From: UBA1926 sp002337215
GTDB lineage: Bacteria; Planctomycetota; Phycisphaerae; Phycisphaerales; UBA1924
Length of the DNA stretch: 64,000 bases
Reading direction: 5' to 3'
Assembly (NCBI GenBank): GCA_963973795.1
Contig: CAXBAF010000011.1
Span: 1-64,000, forward strand
The notes beneath the pieces were generated by a model. That model saw only the letters and a program-made list of their open reading frames with translations. It was not told where the DNA came from and searched no databases. Positions 25,833-34,392 of this stretch are shown here, piece by piece. The number at the start of each line of letters is the position of its first letter. The first letter of the stretch is position 1. Both the position numbers and the translations under genes were made by a program.

Positions 25833-27416
25833 ATGAACATCACGCAGTTCTTTGAGCACTGGTCGATCACGGAGAACCCGTTCCGGGGCGAGGAGGCTCG
25901 CCATGACGAGGTCCTCGCTCGTCTGAACGGATTGGGCGATGCGCCCCCCGCGGGCGTCTCGGTCGGGCCCGGCGCCCCGCCCGGCGGGAGCATGCACTCA
26001 GACTTCGAGAAGATCCTCGGTGAGCTGACCCGGCCCAGCACGTCCATCGTGTTCGGCGAGAAGGGGAGCGGCAAGACCGCGATCCGTCTGCAGATCACGC
26101 AACGTGTGAGGGATTTCAACGCCAAAAACCCCAACGCGAAGATCTTTGTCATCAGCTACGACGACCTGAATCAGCCCGTCGCGGAGCTCGATGCGCGTTT
26201 CGGCGATTCGAAGAAGGAGCTCGCGCCGTTCAAGGCGTTCCGCCTCGTGGACCACATGGACGCGATGCTCGCGATCGCGGTCGATCGCATCGCGGCGGCG
26301 ATGCTGCATGAGGGAGAAGACAGGCCGGCCGCGGATCTTGGCGAGGAGCCCCGCAAGGCGGCGAGGCGGTGGGCCGTTCCCCTCCGGCATGATCTGCTGG
26401 TGCTCCAGTCGCTCTACGACCCCGCCGACAACGACGGGGCCCGGTCGGCCCGCCTCCGGAGGATCCTCCGGCTTGTTCCGGAGCGGAAGGAAGTGCTCTG
26501 GAGAGCCGGGACGCTCGCGGGGTGGGTCCCGGCGGCGGCGATGCTCTTCCTCTGGCTCTTCCCGGGGCAGACCAAAGGCGGGTTCATGGAAGACGCGTTC
26601 GCGGTCATGTTCCTTGTGCTGCTCGCGGCGTACGCGGGGGTGCTGATCAAGCGGCTTATCTGGGACCGGCTAGCGCTTCGGCGGATCGCGACTCGGGTTC
26701 ACAGCGAGATGCGGACGACGCAGCGGGCACCGGAATCGATCGCATCCTCGCTCGCGTCGATCGATCCGAACAGCCGGACGCACGCGGTGCTCCCGCTCGT
26801 GGCAGACTCGGACGAGCCGCGGTACGCGATGTTCGAGCGGCTCCGCAGGGTGATCGCCCGGTTCGGGTACACGGGAATCCTGGTGCTGGTGGACCGTGTC
26901 GATGAGCCGACGTTGGTGAACGGCGACTCCGAAAAGATGCGGGCGATCATCTGGCCGCTCTTCAACAACAAGTTCCTGCAGCAGGAACGCTTCGGCGTCA
27001 AGCTCCTGCTCCCGATCGAGCTCCGACACGCGCTGTTCAAGGAATCCGCGGATTTCTTCCAAGAAGCACGCCTCGACAAGCAGGGCTTCATCGAGCGGCT
27101 GAGCTGGTCGGGCCCGATGCTCTACGACCTGTGCAACGCGCGGCTCAACGCGTGCCGGGTGCCCGGCGGTGACCCGCTGAGTCTGATTCAGTTGTTCGAT
27201 GAGGACGTGACGCGGCAGGACGTGGTCGATGCGCTCGATCAGATGCACCAGCCCCGCGACGCGTTCAAGTTCCTCTACCGCTGCCTGAACGAGCACTGCT
27301 CGAACGTGACGGCCGAGGAGGGCGCGTGGCGCGTCCCGAGGCTGGTGCTCGAGAACGTCCGCCGGGTCGAGTCGGACCGGGTGCAGCAGCTCTACCGGGG
27401 CATCACGCCGGCCTGA
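25833..27416 (+). CDS. membrane-inserted P-loop NTPase of KAP-like architecture
   Basis: I do not recognise a named family for this 527-residue protein. The N-terminus (FFEHWSITENPFRGEEARH) resembles the lead-in of ExeA/TniB-type AAA proteins. Walker A is GEKGSGKT (75-82). Two adjacent transmembrane helices (about 225-243 and 256-274) follow, then a Walker B-like ILVLVDRVDE (349-358). Transmembrane helices placed between Walker A and B are the hallmark of KAP NTPases, which act at the membrane face. The remainder is helical and charged. It lies 154 bp after the phosphomannomutase with GAGG before its ATG. No partner gene is obvious. Confidence 0.6.
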   Translation: MNITQFFEHWSITENPFRGEEARHDEVLARLNGLGDAPPAGVSVGPGAPPGGSMHSDFEKILGELTRPSTSIVFGEKGSGKTAIRLQITQRVRDFNAKNPNAKIFVISYDDLNQPVAELDARFGDSKKELAPFKAFRLVDHMDAMLAIAVDRIAAAMLHEGEDRPAADLGEEPRKAARRWAVPLRHDLLVLQSLYDPADNDGARSARLRRILRLVPERKEVLWRAGTLAGWVPAAAMLFLWLFPGQTKGGFMEDAFAVMFLVLLAAYAGVLIKRLIWDRLALRRIATRVHSEMRTTQRAPESIASSLASIDPNSRTHAVLPLVADSDEPRYAMFERLRRVIARFGYTGILVLVDRVDEPTLVNGDSEKMRAIIWPLFNNKFLQQERFGVKLLLPIELRHALFKESADFFQEARLDKQGFIERLSWSGPMLYDLCNARLNACRVPGGDPLSLIQLFDEDVTRQDVVDALDQMHQPRDAFKFLYRCLNEHCSNVTAEEGAWRVPRLVLENVRRVESDRVQQLYRGITPA

Positions 27417-27453
27417 GCGGGCGCGTCGCCGCGGTATGACGAGACGAATCGGA

Positions 27454-27837
27454 TCAGGCCTGCGTGGTGTCGGGCTCTGGTGCGTCGAGATGCCAGGCGG
27501 TGTGGGGGCGCCGGCCGACGACGGCGAGCGCTGTGCCGATCACGACGAGCGGGAGCGCGAGCATCGCCCAGATGCCGGGGTCGCCGAAGTACCCCCAGGC
27601 CAACACACCGACCAGCAGCAGGCCGAGGCCTCCGTAGCGAGGCTTGACTGCTGTGATCGCTGCGGCCGCGAGCAGCGGGATAACGAACAGGACGATCGGT
27701 CCGATGGACTCTGGGAACGGCCCGCCGATGACGCGCATGGCGAGGGCAAGCCAAGTCCAGAATGCGGTGACCGCGAGCAGTGCGGCGGTCGCGACGCCTC
27801 GGGTGATCGACCATGGACCGGTGTGGATGGCACGCAT
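27454..27837 (-). CDS. small four-helix membrane protein, downstream paralogue
   Basis: The 127-residue protein has four predicted transmembrane helices, the first beginning near VATAALLAVTAFWTWLALAM. It has no known domain that I recognise. It is clearly a paralogue of the next upstream gene: both share an AFW(T/S)W(L/F)AL first helix, a third helix with a double glycine and a closing LALPLVVIG-like helix. A strong GGAGG lies six bases before the ATG, one of the best ribosome sites in the window. The 77-bp gap upstream is AT-rich, and TTGAAG-17 bp-AACAAT on the minus strand could be its own promoter. Confidence 0.7.
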   Translation of the reverse strand: MRAIHTGPWSITRGVATAALLAVTAFWTWLALAMRVIGGPFPESIGPIVLFVIPLLAAAAITAVKPRYGGLGLLLVGVLAWGYFGDPGIWAMLALPLVVIGTALAVVGRRPHTAWHLDAPEPDTTQA

Positions 27838-27914
27838 GAGATACCTCCGTTATAGGAGAATATTGTTCGCCCAACAAAAGAAGACTTCAAGGTCTGAAAT
27901 AGATTGATTCGCGA

Positions 27915-28292
27915 TCAGCGGGTGCTTTGGGAGGGATGGAAGATCCAGGGGCCGGTCGTGGCGAGCCCTAGCCCGGCGACGGCAACCGGTAGCGCGAGCA
28001 GGAGCCGCGCGTCGGCAGAGTGGAACAGCCAAGCGGCGATCGCTGCGGCGGCGAGCGCGATCATCCCGCCGATCCGAGGAACGAGCACGCCTGTGATGAC
28101 GAGCACCGCCATCGAGCCGACGAGTCCGGCGACAGGTGCCGCCGCCGGGGTGCCTTCTGAGAACCCGACGGACAGCGCGAACCAAGACCAGAACGCGGCG
28201 CACGCCCCGAGCAACACGGTCGATGCCCAGCGGACAACAGGCCTGGCTCGGTGTGCGACGCTCATGCGATCGGTTGTGTCGCGTTGGCTCAT
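27915..28292 (-). CDS. small four-helix membrane protein, upstream paralogue
   Basis: The 125-residue protein carries about 20 polar N-terminal residues and four hydrophobic helices. It aligns by eye with the downstream gene: AFWSWFALSVGF matches AFWTWLALAMRV, RIGGMIALAAAAIAAWLF matches RYGGLGLLLVGVLAWGYF, and LLLALPVAVAGLGLA matches MLALPLVVIGTALA. This indicates a tandem duplication with marked divergence. The start could instead be the Met at residue 10. Function is unknown. Small size, absence of charged residues in the membrane and no fused domain leave open a role as a subunit or an immunity-type membrane protein. Confidence 0.65.
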   Translation of the reverse strand: MSQRDTTDRMSVAHRARPVVRWASTVLLGACAAFWSWFALSVGFSEGTPAAAPVAGLVGSMAVLVITGVLVPRIGGMIALAAAAIAAWLFHSADARLLLALPVAVAGLGLATTGPWIFHPSQSTR

Positions 28293-28408
28293 CGGGCTTT
28301 CCGCTTCACATGTTGTACGCAGAATTCAGACAATAGCTTGAGATGGAAACAGTGCCCGCGGACCTCGGCTTCCTCTCTGCGTGGTTAGCGCATGGAACTG
28401 TGGTTCGA

Positions 28409-30883
28409 TTACACGCGACGGAGGCGGGCATATTCGAGGACGAGCGTCTTCTTTCCGAGCCCCTGGAAATCGACGGTGACCCGGGCGTTGCTGCCCGACC
28501 CCGAGGTGCTGACGACCTTGCCCTCGCCAAACTGGGGGTGGCGGACGCGTGAGCCGACGGGGTAGGCGTTCGCGGCGGATGGCCCCGCGGCTTTCTGTGC
28601 ACGGGCGGCGCGGACCGCGGCGAGCTTGGCCTCCATTGAGCCGGTCGCCATGCCCCGGCCCGCGGAGGTCGTAGTCGCGTTGGAGGGCGTCTCCTGCTCA
28701 TCATCGAAAGAGGACGACTGCGACCAATCGTCGGATTGATCGGACCGCTGGACGTGCTCGCGTCCGAGCTCTTCGAGGAACCGGCTGGGGATGGTGCGCT
28801 CGGTGACGCCCCGGATCGTCCGGTAGCGGGCGCTCGTGATCTGGAGCTTCTGCATCGCACGCGTGATGCCGACGAACGCGAGGCGGCGTTCTTCTTCCAT
28901 GGATGACTCGGAATCGAACGCCCGGCTGTGGGGCAGCGTGCCTTCTTCGAGCCCGATCATCGCGACGACCGGAAACTCGAGGCCCTTGGCGGCGTGCAGG
29001 GTCATCAACGTGACCGCGCCCTGCGACGGGTCGACCGCGTCCGCGTCTGCGACGAGCGCGATCGATTCGAGCCAGGCCCGCACGAGGGCGAGCAGCGGGG
29101 GGGTCTCGGGAGCGCCCCCGCCCTCGAGCACGTCCGCGCCCGGGAATTCGGTCGGATCATCGGTCGGGTCGTACTCGTCCTCGAATTCCCGGGCCGACGA
29201 GATGAGTTCGTCGAGGTTGTCGAGCCTTTCCATGTCCGACTCGGCCCCGCTCGTCTTCGCCTGCTTGGCGTAGTGGGACCGCAACCCGGAGTCCTGGATC
29301 ACGATCTCAACGAGTTCGGCGAGCGAGCCCGCGACCTCCGCGCCCATGAACGATCCGGCGCCGGTCCAGCCGTCGACCATCTCGACGAACTTGGTCATCG
29401 CGTTCGCGGACCGCGGTGAAATGTCGCCAGCGTCGCCCGGCGAGCGGAGGCCCTGAAAAATCGGGAACCCGGCTGATTCTGCCATCAGCCGGACGCGGTC
29501 GAGGCTCGTCTTGCCGATGCCGCGGGTCGGTGTGTTGACGATGCGGGTGAGCGAGACATCGTCGGCCTGATTGGCGACGACGCGCAGATACGCGACGGCG
29601 CTCTTGACCTCCTCGCGATCGAAGAAGGCAGTGCCCCGGGCGATGGTGTACGGGATCCCCGCGGTGCGAAGGGCGTCTTCGGAGACGCGGGAGAGGGCGT
29701 TGGTGCGGTAGAAGATCGCCATGTCGCGCCACGGGATGCCGTGGTCGTTGTGCTCGATGCGGAACCAGTCGGCGATCAGGTCCGCCTCGTGGCGCTCGTC
29801 GCGGCACTGCACGACTCGGGCGGGATCGCCGCCCTTGGTCGTCGTGTAGAGCGGCTTGTCCTTGCGGTTGGCGTTGTGCTTGATGAGCGTGTCGGCGATC
29901 GACAGGATCGACTCGGTCGAGCGGAAGTTCTCACCAAGCGTGATGGTCTTGGCGCCCGGATAGTGCGACTCGAAGTCGAGGATATTGGAGATGTCGGCAC
30001 CGCGCCAGCCGTAGATCGCCTGATCGGGATCGCCCACGACGCAGATGTTGGGACCGATGGAGGGGGCGTTCCCGGAAGAAGACAGGTCGGACTCATCGAC
30101 GTCGGGCAGACCCGCGAGGTCCGAATCATCGGAGCGTCCTTCGCCCGCGAGCATGCTCGCGATCTGGAACTGTGCCCCGTTGGTGTCCTGATATTCGTCG
30201 ATAAGGATGTAGCGCCAACGGTCCTGGCACTCGCGGCGGACGGGTTCGTTGCGTTCGAGCATTCGTGCCGTCATCAGCAGCAGATCGTCGAAATCGATCG
30301 CGCCCGCTTTGCGGAGCGAGGCCGAGTAGGCGGTGTAGATCTTCGCGAGCTGCTTGCTGTAAAAATCCGTCGCGCGTACGGCGAACTTTTCCGCGTCGAG
30401 CAATTCGTTCTTCGCGTTGCTGATCGCGCTGAGCACGGACCGGGGCGGCCAATTCGACGAGGAGAGGTCCATCGCCTTGAGCACCCGCTTCATCGCCGCC
30501 ATCTGGTCCGAGGAGTCGTAGATCGTGTAATCGGGCTTGAGCCCCGGGATGTCGGCCCGATCGGCGTACCGCCGGAGCAGCCTGGCGCACAGCGAGTGGA
30601 AGGTCGTGATCGTCAGGCCACGCGGCGGACGCGGGTCGTCGCCGTCCGCGAGGATCTTCTCGACGCGTTCGCGCATCTCGCCCGCGGCCTTGTTGGTGAA
30701 GGTCAGCGAGAGGATCTGCCACGGCCGGACGCCGTTTGCCATCAGGTGCGCGATCCGGCGTGTGATCACGCGGGTCTTGCCCGACCCCGCGGCGGCGAGG
30801 ACGAGCAGCGGACCTTCCGTGCATTCCACGGCGGCGCGTTGGGAATCGGTCAGATCGCTCAGCAGATCGGTGCGTGTCGGCAT
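28409..30883 (-). CDS. pcrA: UvrD/PcrA-type superfamily 1 DNA helicase
   Basis: This 824-residue 3'-5' helicase acts in nucleotide excision and mismatch repair and clears replication blocks. Motifs in order are Q-motif LTDSQRAAVE, Walker A AAGSGKTRV (31-39), TFTNKAAGEM, Walker B LIDEYQDTN, GDPDQAIYGWRGAD, NFRSTESIL, LHAAKGLEFPVV and RRLAFVGITRAM. A PcrA-type C-terminal tudor-like segment is present (VGSRVRHPQFGEGKV). An acidic insert of roughly 25 residues sits just before GDPDQ. I chose the ATG at 30883 rather than the 90-residue longer frame because homology begins there. TACCGT lies eight bases upstream. The DUF2750-like gene precedes it by 19 bp. Confidence 0.94.
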   Translation of the reverse strand: MPTRTDLLSDLTDSQRAAVECTEGPLLVLAAAGSGKTRVITRRIAHLMANGVRPWQILSLTFTNKAAGEMRERVEKILADGDDPRPPRGLTITTFHSLCARLLRRYADRADIPGLKPDYTIYDSSDQMAAMKRVLKAMDLSSSNWPPRSVLSAISNAKNELLDAEKFAVRATDFYSKQLAKIYTAYSASLRKAGAIDFDDLLLMTARMLERNEPVRRECQDRWRYILIDEYQDTNGAQFQIASMLAGEGRSDDSDLAGLPDVDESDLSSSGNAPSIGPNICVVGDPDQAIYGWRGADISNILDFESHYPGAKTITLGENFRSTESILSIADTLIKHNANRKDKPLYTTTKGGDPARVVQCRDERHEADLIADWFRIEHNDHGIPWRDMAIFYRTNALSRVSEDALRTAGIPYTIARGTAFFDREEVKSAVAYLRVVANQADDVSLTRIVNTPTRGIGKTSLDRVRLMAESAGFPIFQGLRSPGDAGDISPRSANAMTKFVEMVDGWTGAGSFMGAEVAGSLAELVEIVIQDSGLRSHYAKQAKTSGAESDMERLDNLDELISSAREFEDEYDPTDDPTEFPGADVLEGGGAPETPPLLALVRAWLESIALVADADAVDPSQGAVTLMTLHAAKGLEFPVVAMIGLEEGTLPHSRAFDSESSMEEERRLAFVGITRAMQKLQITSARYRTIRGVTERTIPSRFLEELGREHVQRSDQSDDWSQSSSFDDEQETPSNATTTSAGRGMATGSMEAKLAAVRAARAQKAAGPSAANAYPVGSRVRHPQFGEGKVVSTSGSGSNARVTVDFQGLGKKTLVLEYARLRRV

Positions 30884-30902
30884 CACCCGAGACGGTAGCC
30901 GG

Positions 30903-31304
30903 TCAGCCGGCGAGCCGTTCCGTGTCATCCTCCTCCGGCGGCAGATTGACCGAAGTCGCGTAGGCCTCGACGCGGCTGAGCACGTCCGCGGGTTCGAGGT
31001 TGTAGCCCCGGGCGCGCGGGCCCGACCAGTTGAGTCCCACGAGCACACCTGCCTCGGCGATCTCGGGGAGGATGTCGCTGCAGAACTCGGCCCAGCTGTG
31101 CGGTGCGATGACGAGCCCCGGGCCGGCGAGCGGGCCGTTGAGCATGAACTCAACCCGTCGGTATGAGGACCACACCGGACGGGCGTGCTGGTGGGACGCG
31201 AGCGGCCAGGAGATGGGCCCCCGCAGGTCGTGCTCGATCATGAAGATCTCGCCTGAGGCGAGCACTTCACGGCAGAACGCGTTGGCTTGCTCGCTTGCCG
31301 ACAT
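30903..31304 (-). CDS. DUF2750-like protein
   Basis: The 133-residue protein appears to be a DUF2750 member. It has the early GEIFMIEHD stretch where that family shows a V/I-W-x-L pattern, a central ARPVWSSYRRVEFML resembling the family's LPLWPHxEYA, and a late ILPEIAEAGVLVGL like WLPQLAEDGIRVAVF. DUF2750 has no known function. The open frame extends to 31466, but family similarity begins near MSASEQANAF, so I use the ATG at 31304. No Shine-Dalgarno site is clear. It may be cotranscribed with pcrA. Confidence 0.6.
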   Translation of the reverse strand: MSASEQANAFCREVLASGEIFMIEHDLRGPISWPLASHQHARPVWSSYRRVEFMLNGPLAGPGLVIAPHSWAEFCSDILPEIAEAGVLVGLNWSGPRARGYNLEPADVLSRVEAYATSVNLPPEEDDTERLAG

Positions 31305-31702
31305 CGTTGCCCCGTGCTCGCAGGAGTACCGTCCGAGAAGCCGACCCGACCGCACCACGCCCGCGAGGTGGGTATCGGTGAGAAGCGCGATCCAATTGAC
31401 TTCTGCTGCGAATCCAAGGAGGGGAGCAACGCATCCGGCCGGGCGCAAGCGAACCGCGCGGTGCACCGATCTGCCTGAGAACTTGAACCGGTGCCGTGGC
31501 TCGACCGAAAACCCGAGGTTGCGTCACGAATCGAGCCGATCCGTATGATTCCCGTGCGCGAGTCGCGTTGATCTGTCGATCCGAACAGCAGAATCGTCCG
31601 TATCGATCTCAGTGAGATGAACGGAGCGATTGACACGGGGGGCATCCGGATTTACCTTCCGCACTTCGCCCCGGGATGTGCGCGAACGCAGTTAGGCGTC
31701 GG
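31305..31702. other. 398-bp divergent intergenic region
   Basis: This stretch separates the DUF2750-like gene from the kinase. I see no supported gene. A longer in-frame extension of the DUF2750 gene to 31466 is possible but carries no family similarity. The only signal I can support is the kinase promoter candidate near its right end. Confidence 0.5.
31630..31658 (+). promoter_or_regulatory. candidate sigma-70 promoter of the Ser/Thr kinase
   Basis: A perfect TTGACA (31630-31635) is followed after 17 bp by TACCTT (31653-31658), which keeps the T, A and final T of the -10. The leader to the ATG at 31703 would be about 38 nt. Confidence 0.4.
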
Positions 31703-33097
31703 ATGGACCAGCCAGAACCCAAACAGAATCCTGAGTCGGTTGTCGGCGTGAGCGACTCGAACGCCGCCGAGGATACCGCTGGGTTCACGCCGCCTGTCGC
31801 AGATGATGAAAACGCGGCGTCGATCCGGGCTCAGGAAGCCCTGAGGGCAGAGGCCGCGAAGAGCGGGACGAATCTCGACACGCTTGTAGGCCGGGCGGTT
31901 GTCGATCAGGGGCTCGCGACACCCGAGCAGGTCAAGCACTGCCTGACGCTGGTGCGGGAAACCGACGAGGAGAGCCAGCAGTCGCTCTGGGAATTGCTCG
32001 TCAACAACGGGTATGCGACGCAGAGCCAGATGACTCGGCTGCGCGAACGGCTCGACGAGGAGCGCCGGGGCATCCCCGGATACAGCGAGTTCAAGGAACT
32101 GGGCAAGGGCGCGATGGCGAAGGTCTATCGCGCCAAGCAGCGGAGCCTGGATCGCTACGTCGCGGTAAAGATTCTGCCGCAGAAATTCGCGAGCAACCCG
32201 CAGTTCATCGAGCGGTTTTTCCGTGAGGGCCAGGCGGCCGCGAAGCTCAACCACCCCAACATCGTGCAGGCGTTCGACGTCGGTCAGCACCGTGAAACGT
32301 ACTACTTTGTGATGGAGTACGTGGACGGCCGAACCGTCCACGACGACATCGTCAAGAACAAGAGGTACGACGAGGCGCGTGCGATCGAGGTCGCGATCCA
32401 GGTCGCCGAGGCGCTCGAGCACGCCCATGAGTGCGGGTTGATTCACCGCGACGTGAAGCCCAAGAACATCATGATCACCAAGAGCGAGGTTGTGAAACTC
32501 GCCGACATGGGGCTCGCCCGCGCGGTCGCCGACAAAGAGGCCGCCGAAGCGGAGAAAGGCAAGGCGTTCGGCACGCCGTACTACATCAGCCCCGAGCAGG
32601 TCATGGGCCTCGACTCGGTCGGTCCGCAGGCGGACATCTACTCGCTGGGCGCGACGCTCTACCACATGGTGACCGGCGTCGTCCCCTACGAGGGCAAGGA
32701 CCCGTCGGAGGTGATGAAGAAGCACCTCAAGGCCGAACTGACCGCCCCTGACCACGTAAACCCGAAACTGAGCGCGGGCATCAGCGAGATCATCGAGATG
32801 ATGATGGCAAAGAAGCCCAGCGCCCGGTACAAGAACTGCGCCGATTTGCTGCTGGATCTCCGGGCGCTCAAGGCGGGCGACCAGCCCCCGATCGCGCACC
32901 GCGGGATCAGCGAGATCTCGGATCTCGCGGGCCTGGCGGCGGCCGAGGCCGCCGCGGTCTCGGCCGAAATCCCTCAGGACGCGGCGGATGCGGCCCGGAA
33001 ATCGCCTTTCGATGTCTTCAGCGAACCCGTATTTCTTGTGCTCCTTCTGCTCTTCATCGTGAGCGCGATCGGGAACGTGCTGGCGATCGCTACGTGA
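31703..33097 (+). CDS. eukaryotic-type Ser/Thr protein kinase, membrane-anchored
   Basis: The 464-residue protein has an acidic N-terminus and then a helical module (about 55-115) with two similar halves (LVGRAVVDQGLATPEQVKH and LLVNNGYATQSQM), like the GspE/MshE-type N-terminal fold. A kinase domain (about 127-400) follows with glycine loop GKGAMAKV (134-141), catalytic Lys156, HRDVKPKN (248-255) and activation site GTPYYISPEQ. The DFG motif reads DMG (268-270), still with the metal-binding Asp. A single transmembrane helix ends the protein, placing the kinase in the cytoplasm with almost nothing outside. Substrates are unknown. Confidence 0.88.
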   Translation: MDQPEPKQNPESVVGVSDSNAAEDTAGFTPPVADDENAASIRAQEALRAEAAKSGTNLDTLVGRAVVDQGLATPEQVKHCLTLVRETDEESQQSLWELLVNNGYATQSQMTRLRERLDEERRGIPGYSEFKELGKGAMAKVYRAKQRSLDRYVAVKILPQKFASNPQFIERFFREGQAAAKLNHPNIVQAFDVGQHRETYYFVMEYVDGRTVHDDIVKNKRYDEARAIEVAIQVAEALEHAHECGLIHRDVKPKNIMITKSEVVKLADMGLARAVADKEAAEAEKGKAFGTPYYISPEQVMGLDSVGPQADIYSLGATLYHMVTGVVPYEGKDPSEVMKKHLKAELTAPDHVNPKLSAGISEIIEMMMAKKPSARYKNCADLLLDLRALKAGDQPPIAHRGISEISDLAGLAAAEAAAVSAEIPQDAADAARKSPFDVFSEPVFLVLLLLFIVSAIGNVLAIAT

Positions 33098-33212
33098 TCG
33101 GCGAGCATCTCACGGCCAGTCATACACCCAATCTCGAGTCCCATCGCACAAGCGACCCGTACCTTTGACCTGTGGCCACGCTGAAGAAACCACCGGGATA
33201 GGGGTCCTCCGC

Positions 33213-33241
33213 TTGCTTCTTACGCTGGGTCCGGATATTTT
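33213..33241 (+). promoter_or_regulatory. weak candidate promoter for infC
   Basis: TTGCTT and TATTTT are separated by 17 bp. The match is about seven of twelve consensus positions, so this is suggestive only. Confidence 0.3.
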
Positions 33242-33271
33242 CAGGACCGAGAGCGGAAGCACAGGCCTTCG

Positions 33272-33287
33272 CATCCGATATCGGATG
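33272..33287. repeat. perfect 16-bp palindrome in the infC leader
   Basis: CATCCGATATCGGATG is its own reverse complement. It lies about 30 bp downstream of the candidate -10, where it could act as an operator or as an RNA hairpin. No regulator can be named. Confidence 0.45.
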
Positions 33288-33487
33288 TGCTGGATATCGA
33301 CCGTTCAGGGCTGTCGGCTGCTGCGACGCAGGGTCGCGAGCCCCGTAGTATCACGAAGTCCCGCGTGTGCGGGTGGAATGAATCAGGCCGGGGACGGTTC
33401 CTCGGCGCGGCACGGGAGACCGTGGCCAAGACGATCGTCGGAATGGGCCGACGGCAACCAGGAGATCTGCAAATCGCACGTCGTTTT

Positions 33488-34279
<792 letters not shown>

Positions 34280-34312
34280 CCCGTCTCGACGTCATCGAGC
34301 AGAACGCAACCA

Positions 34313-34338
34313 CCCCGGGCAACCCCGGGGTTTTTTCT
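34313..34338 (+). terminator. rho-independent terminator of infC
   Basis: CCCCGGG (34313-34319) pairs with CCCGGGG (34324-34330) around CAAC, followed by six T (34331-34336). Confidence 0.9.
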
Positions 34339-34392
34339 TCGATCGCGTTTCGGGGGCCAAGGCGTCCTGTGGATGCTCCAGGCCAGATGCGG

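Larger units (their letters stand above)
33098..33487 (+). other. 390-bp infC upstream region and leader
   Basis: No gene is supported here. It holds a candidate promoter (33213-33241) and a perfect 16-bp palindrome (33272-33287) downstream of it. It could be a long regulatory leader for infC, whose expression is autoregulated in other bacteria. Confidence 0.4.

Noticed and set aside
31305..31466. N-terminal extension of the DUF2750-like gene
   Set aside because: The added residues show no family similarity and run into the kinase promoter region.
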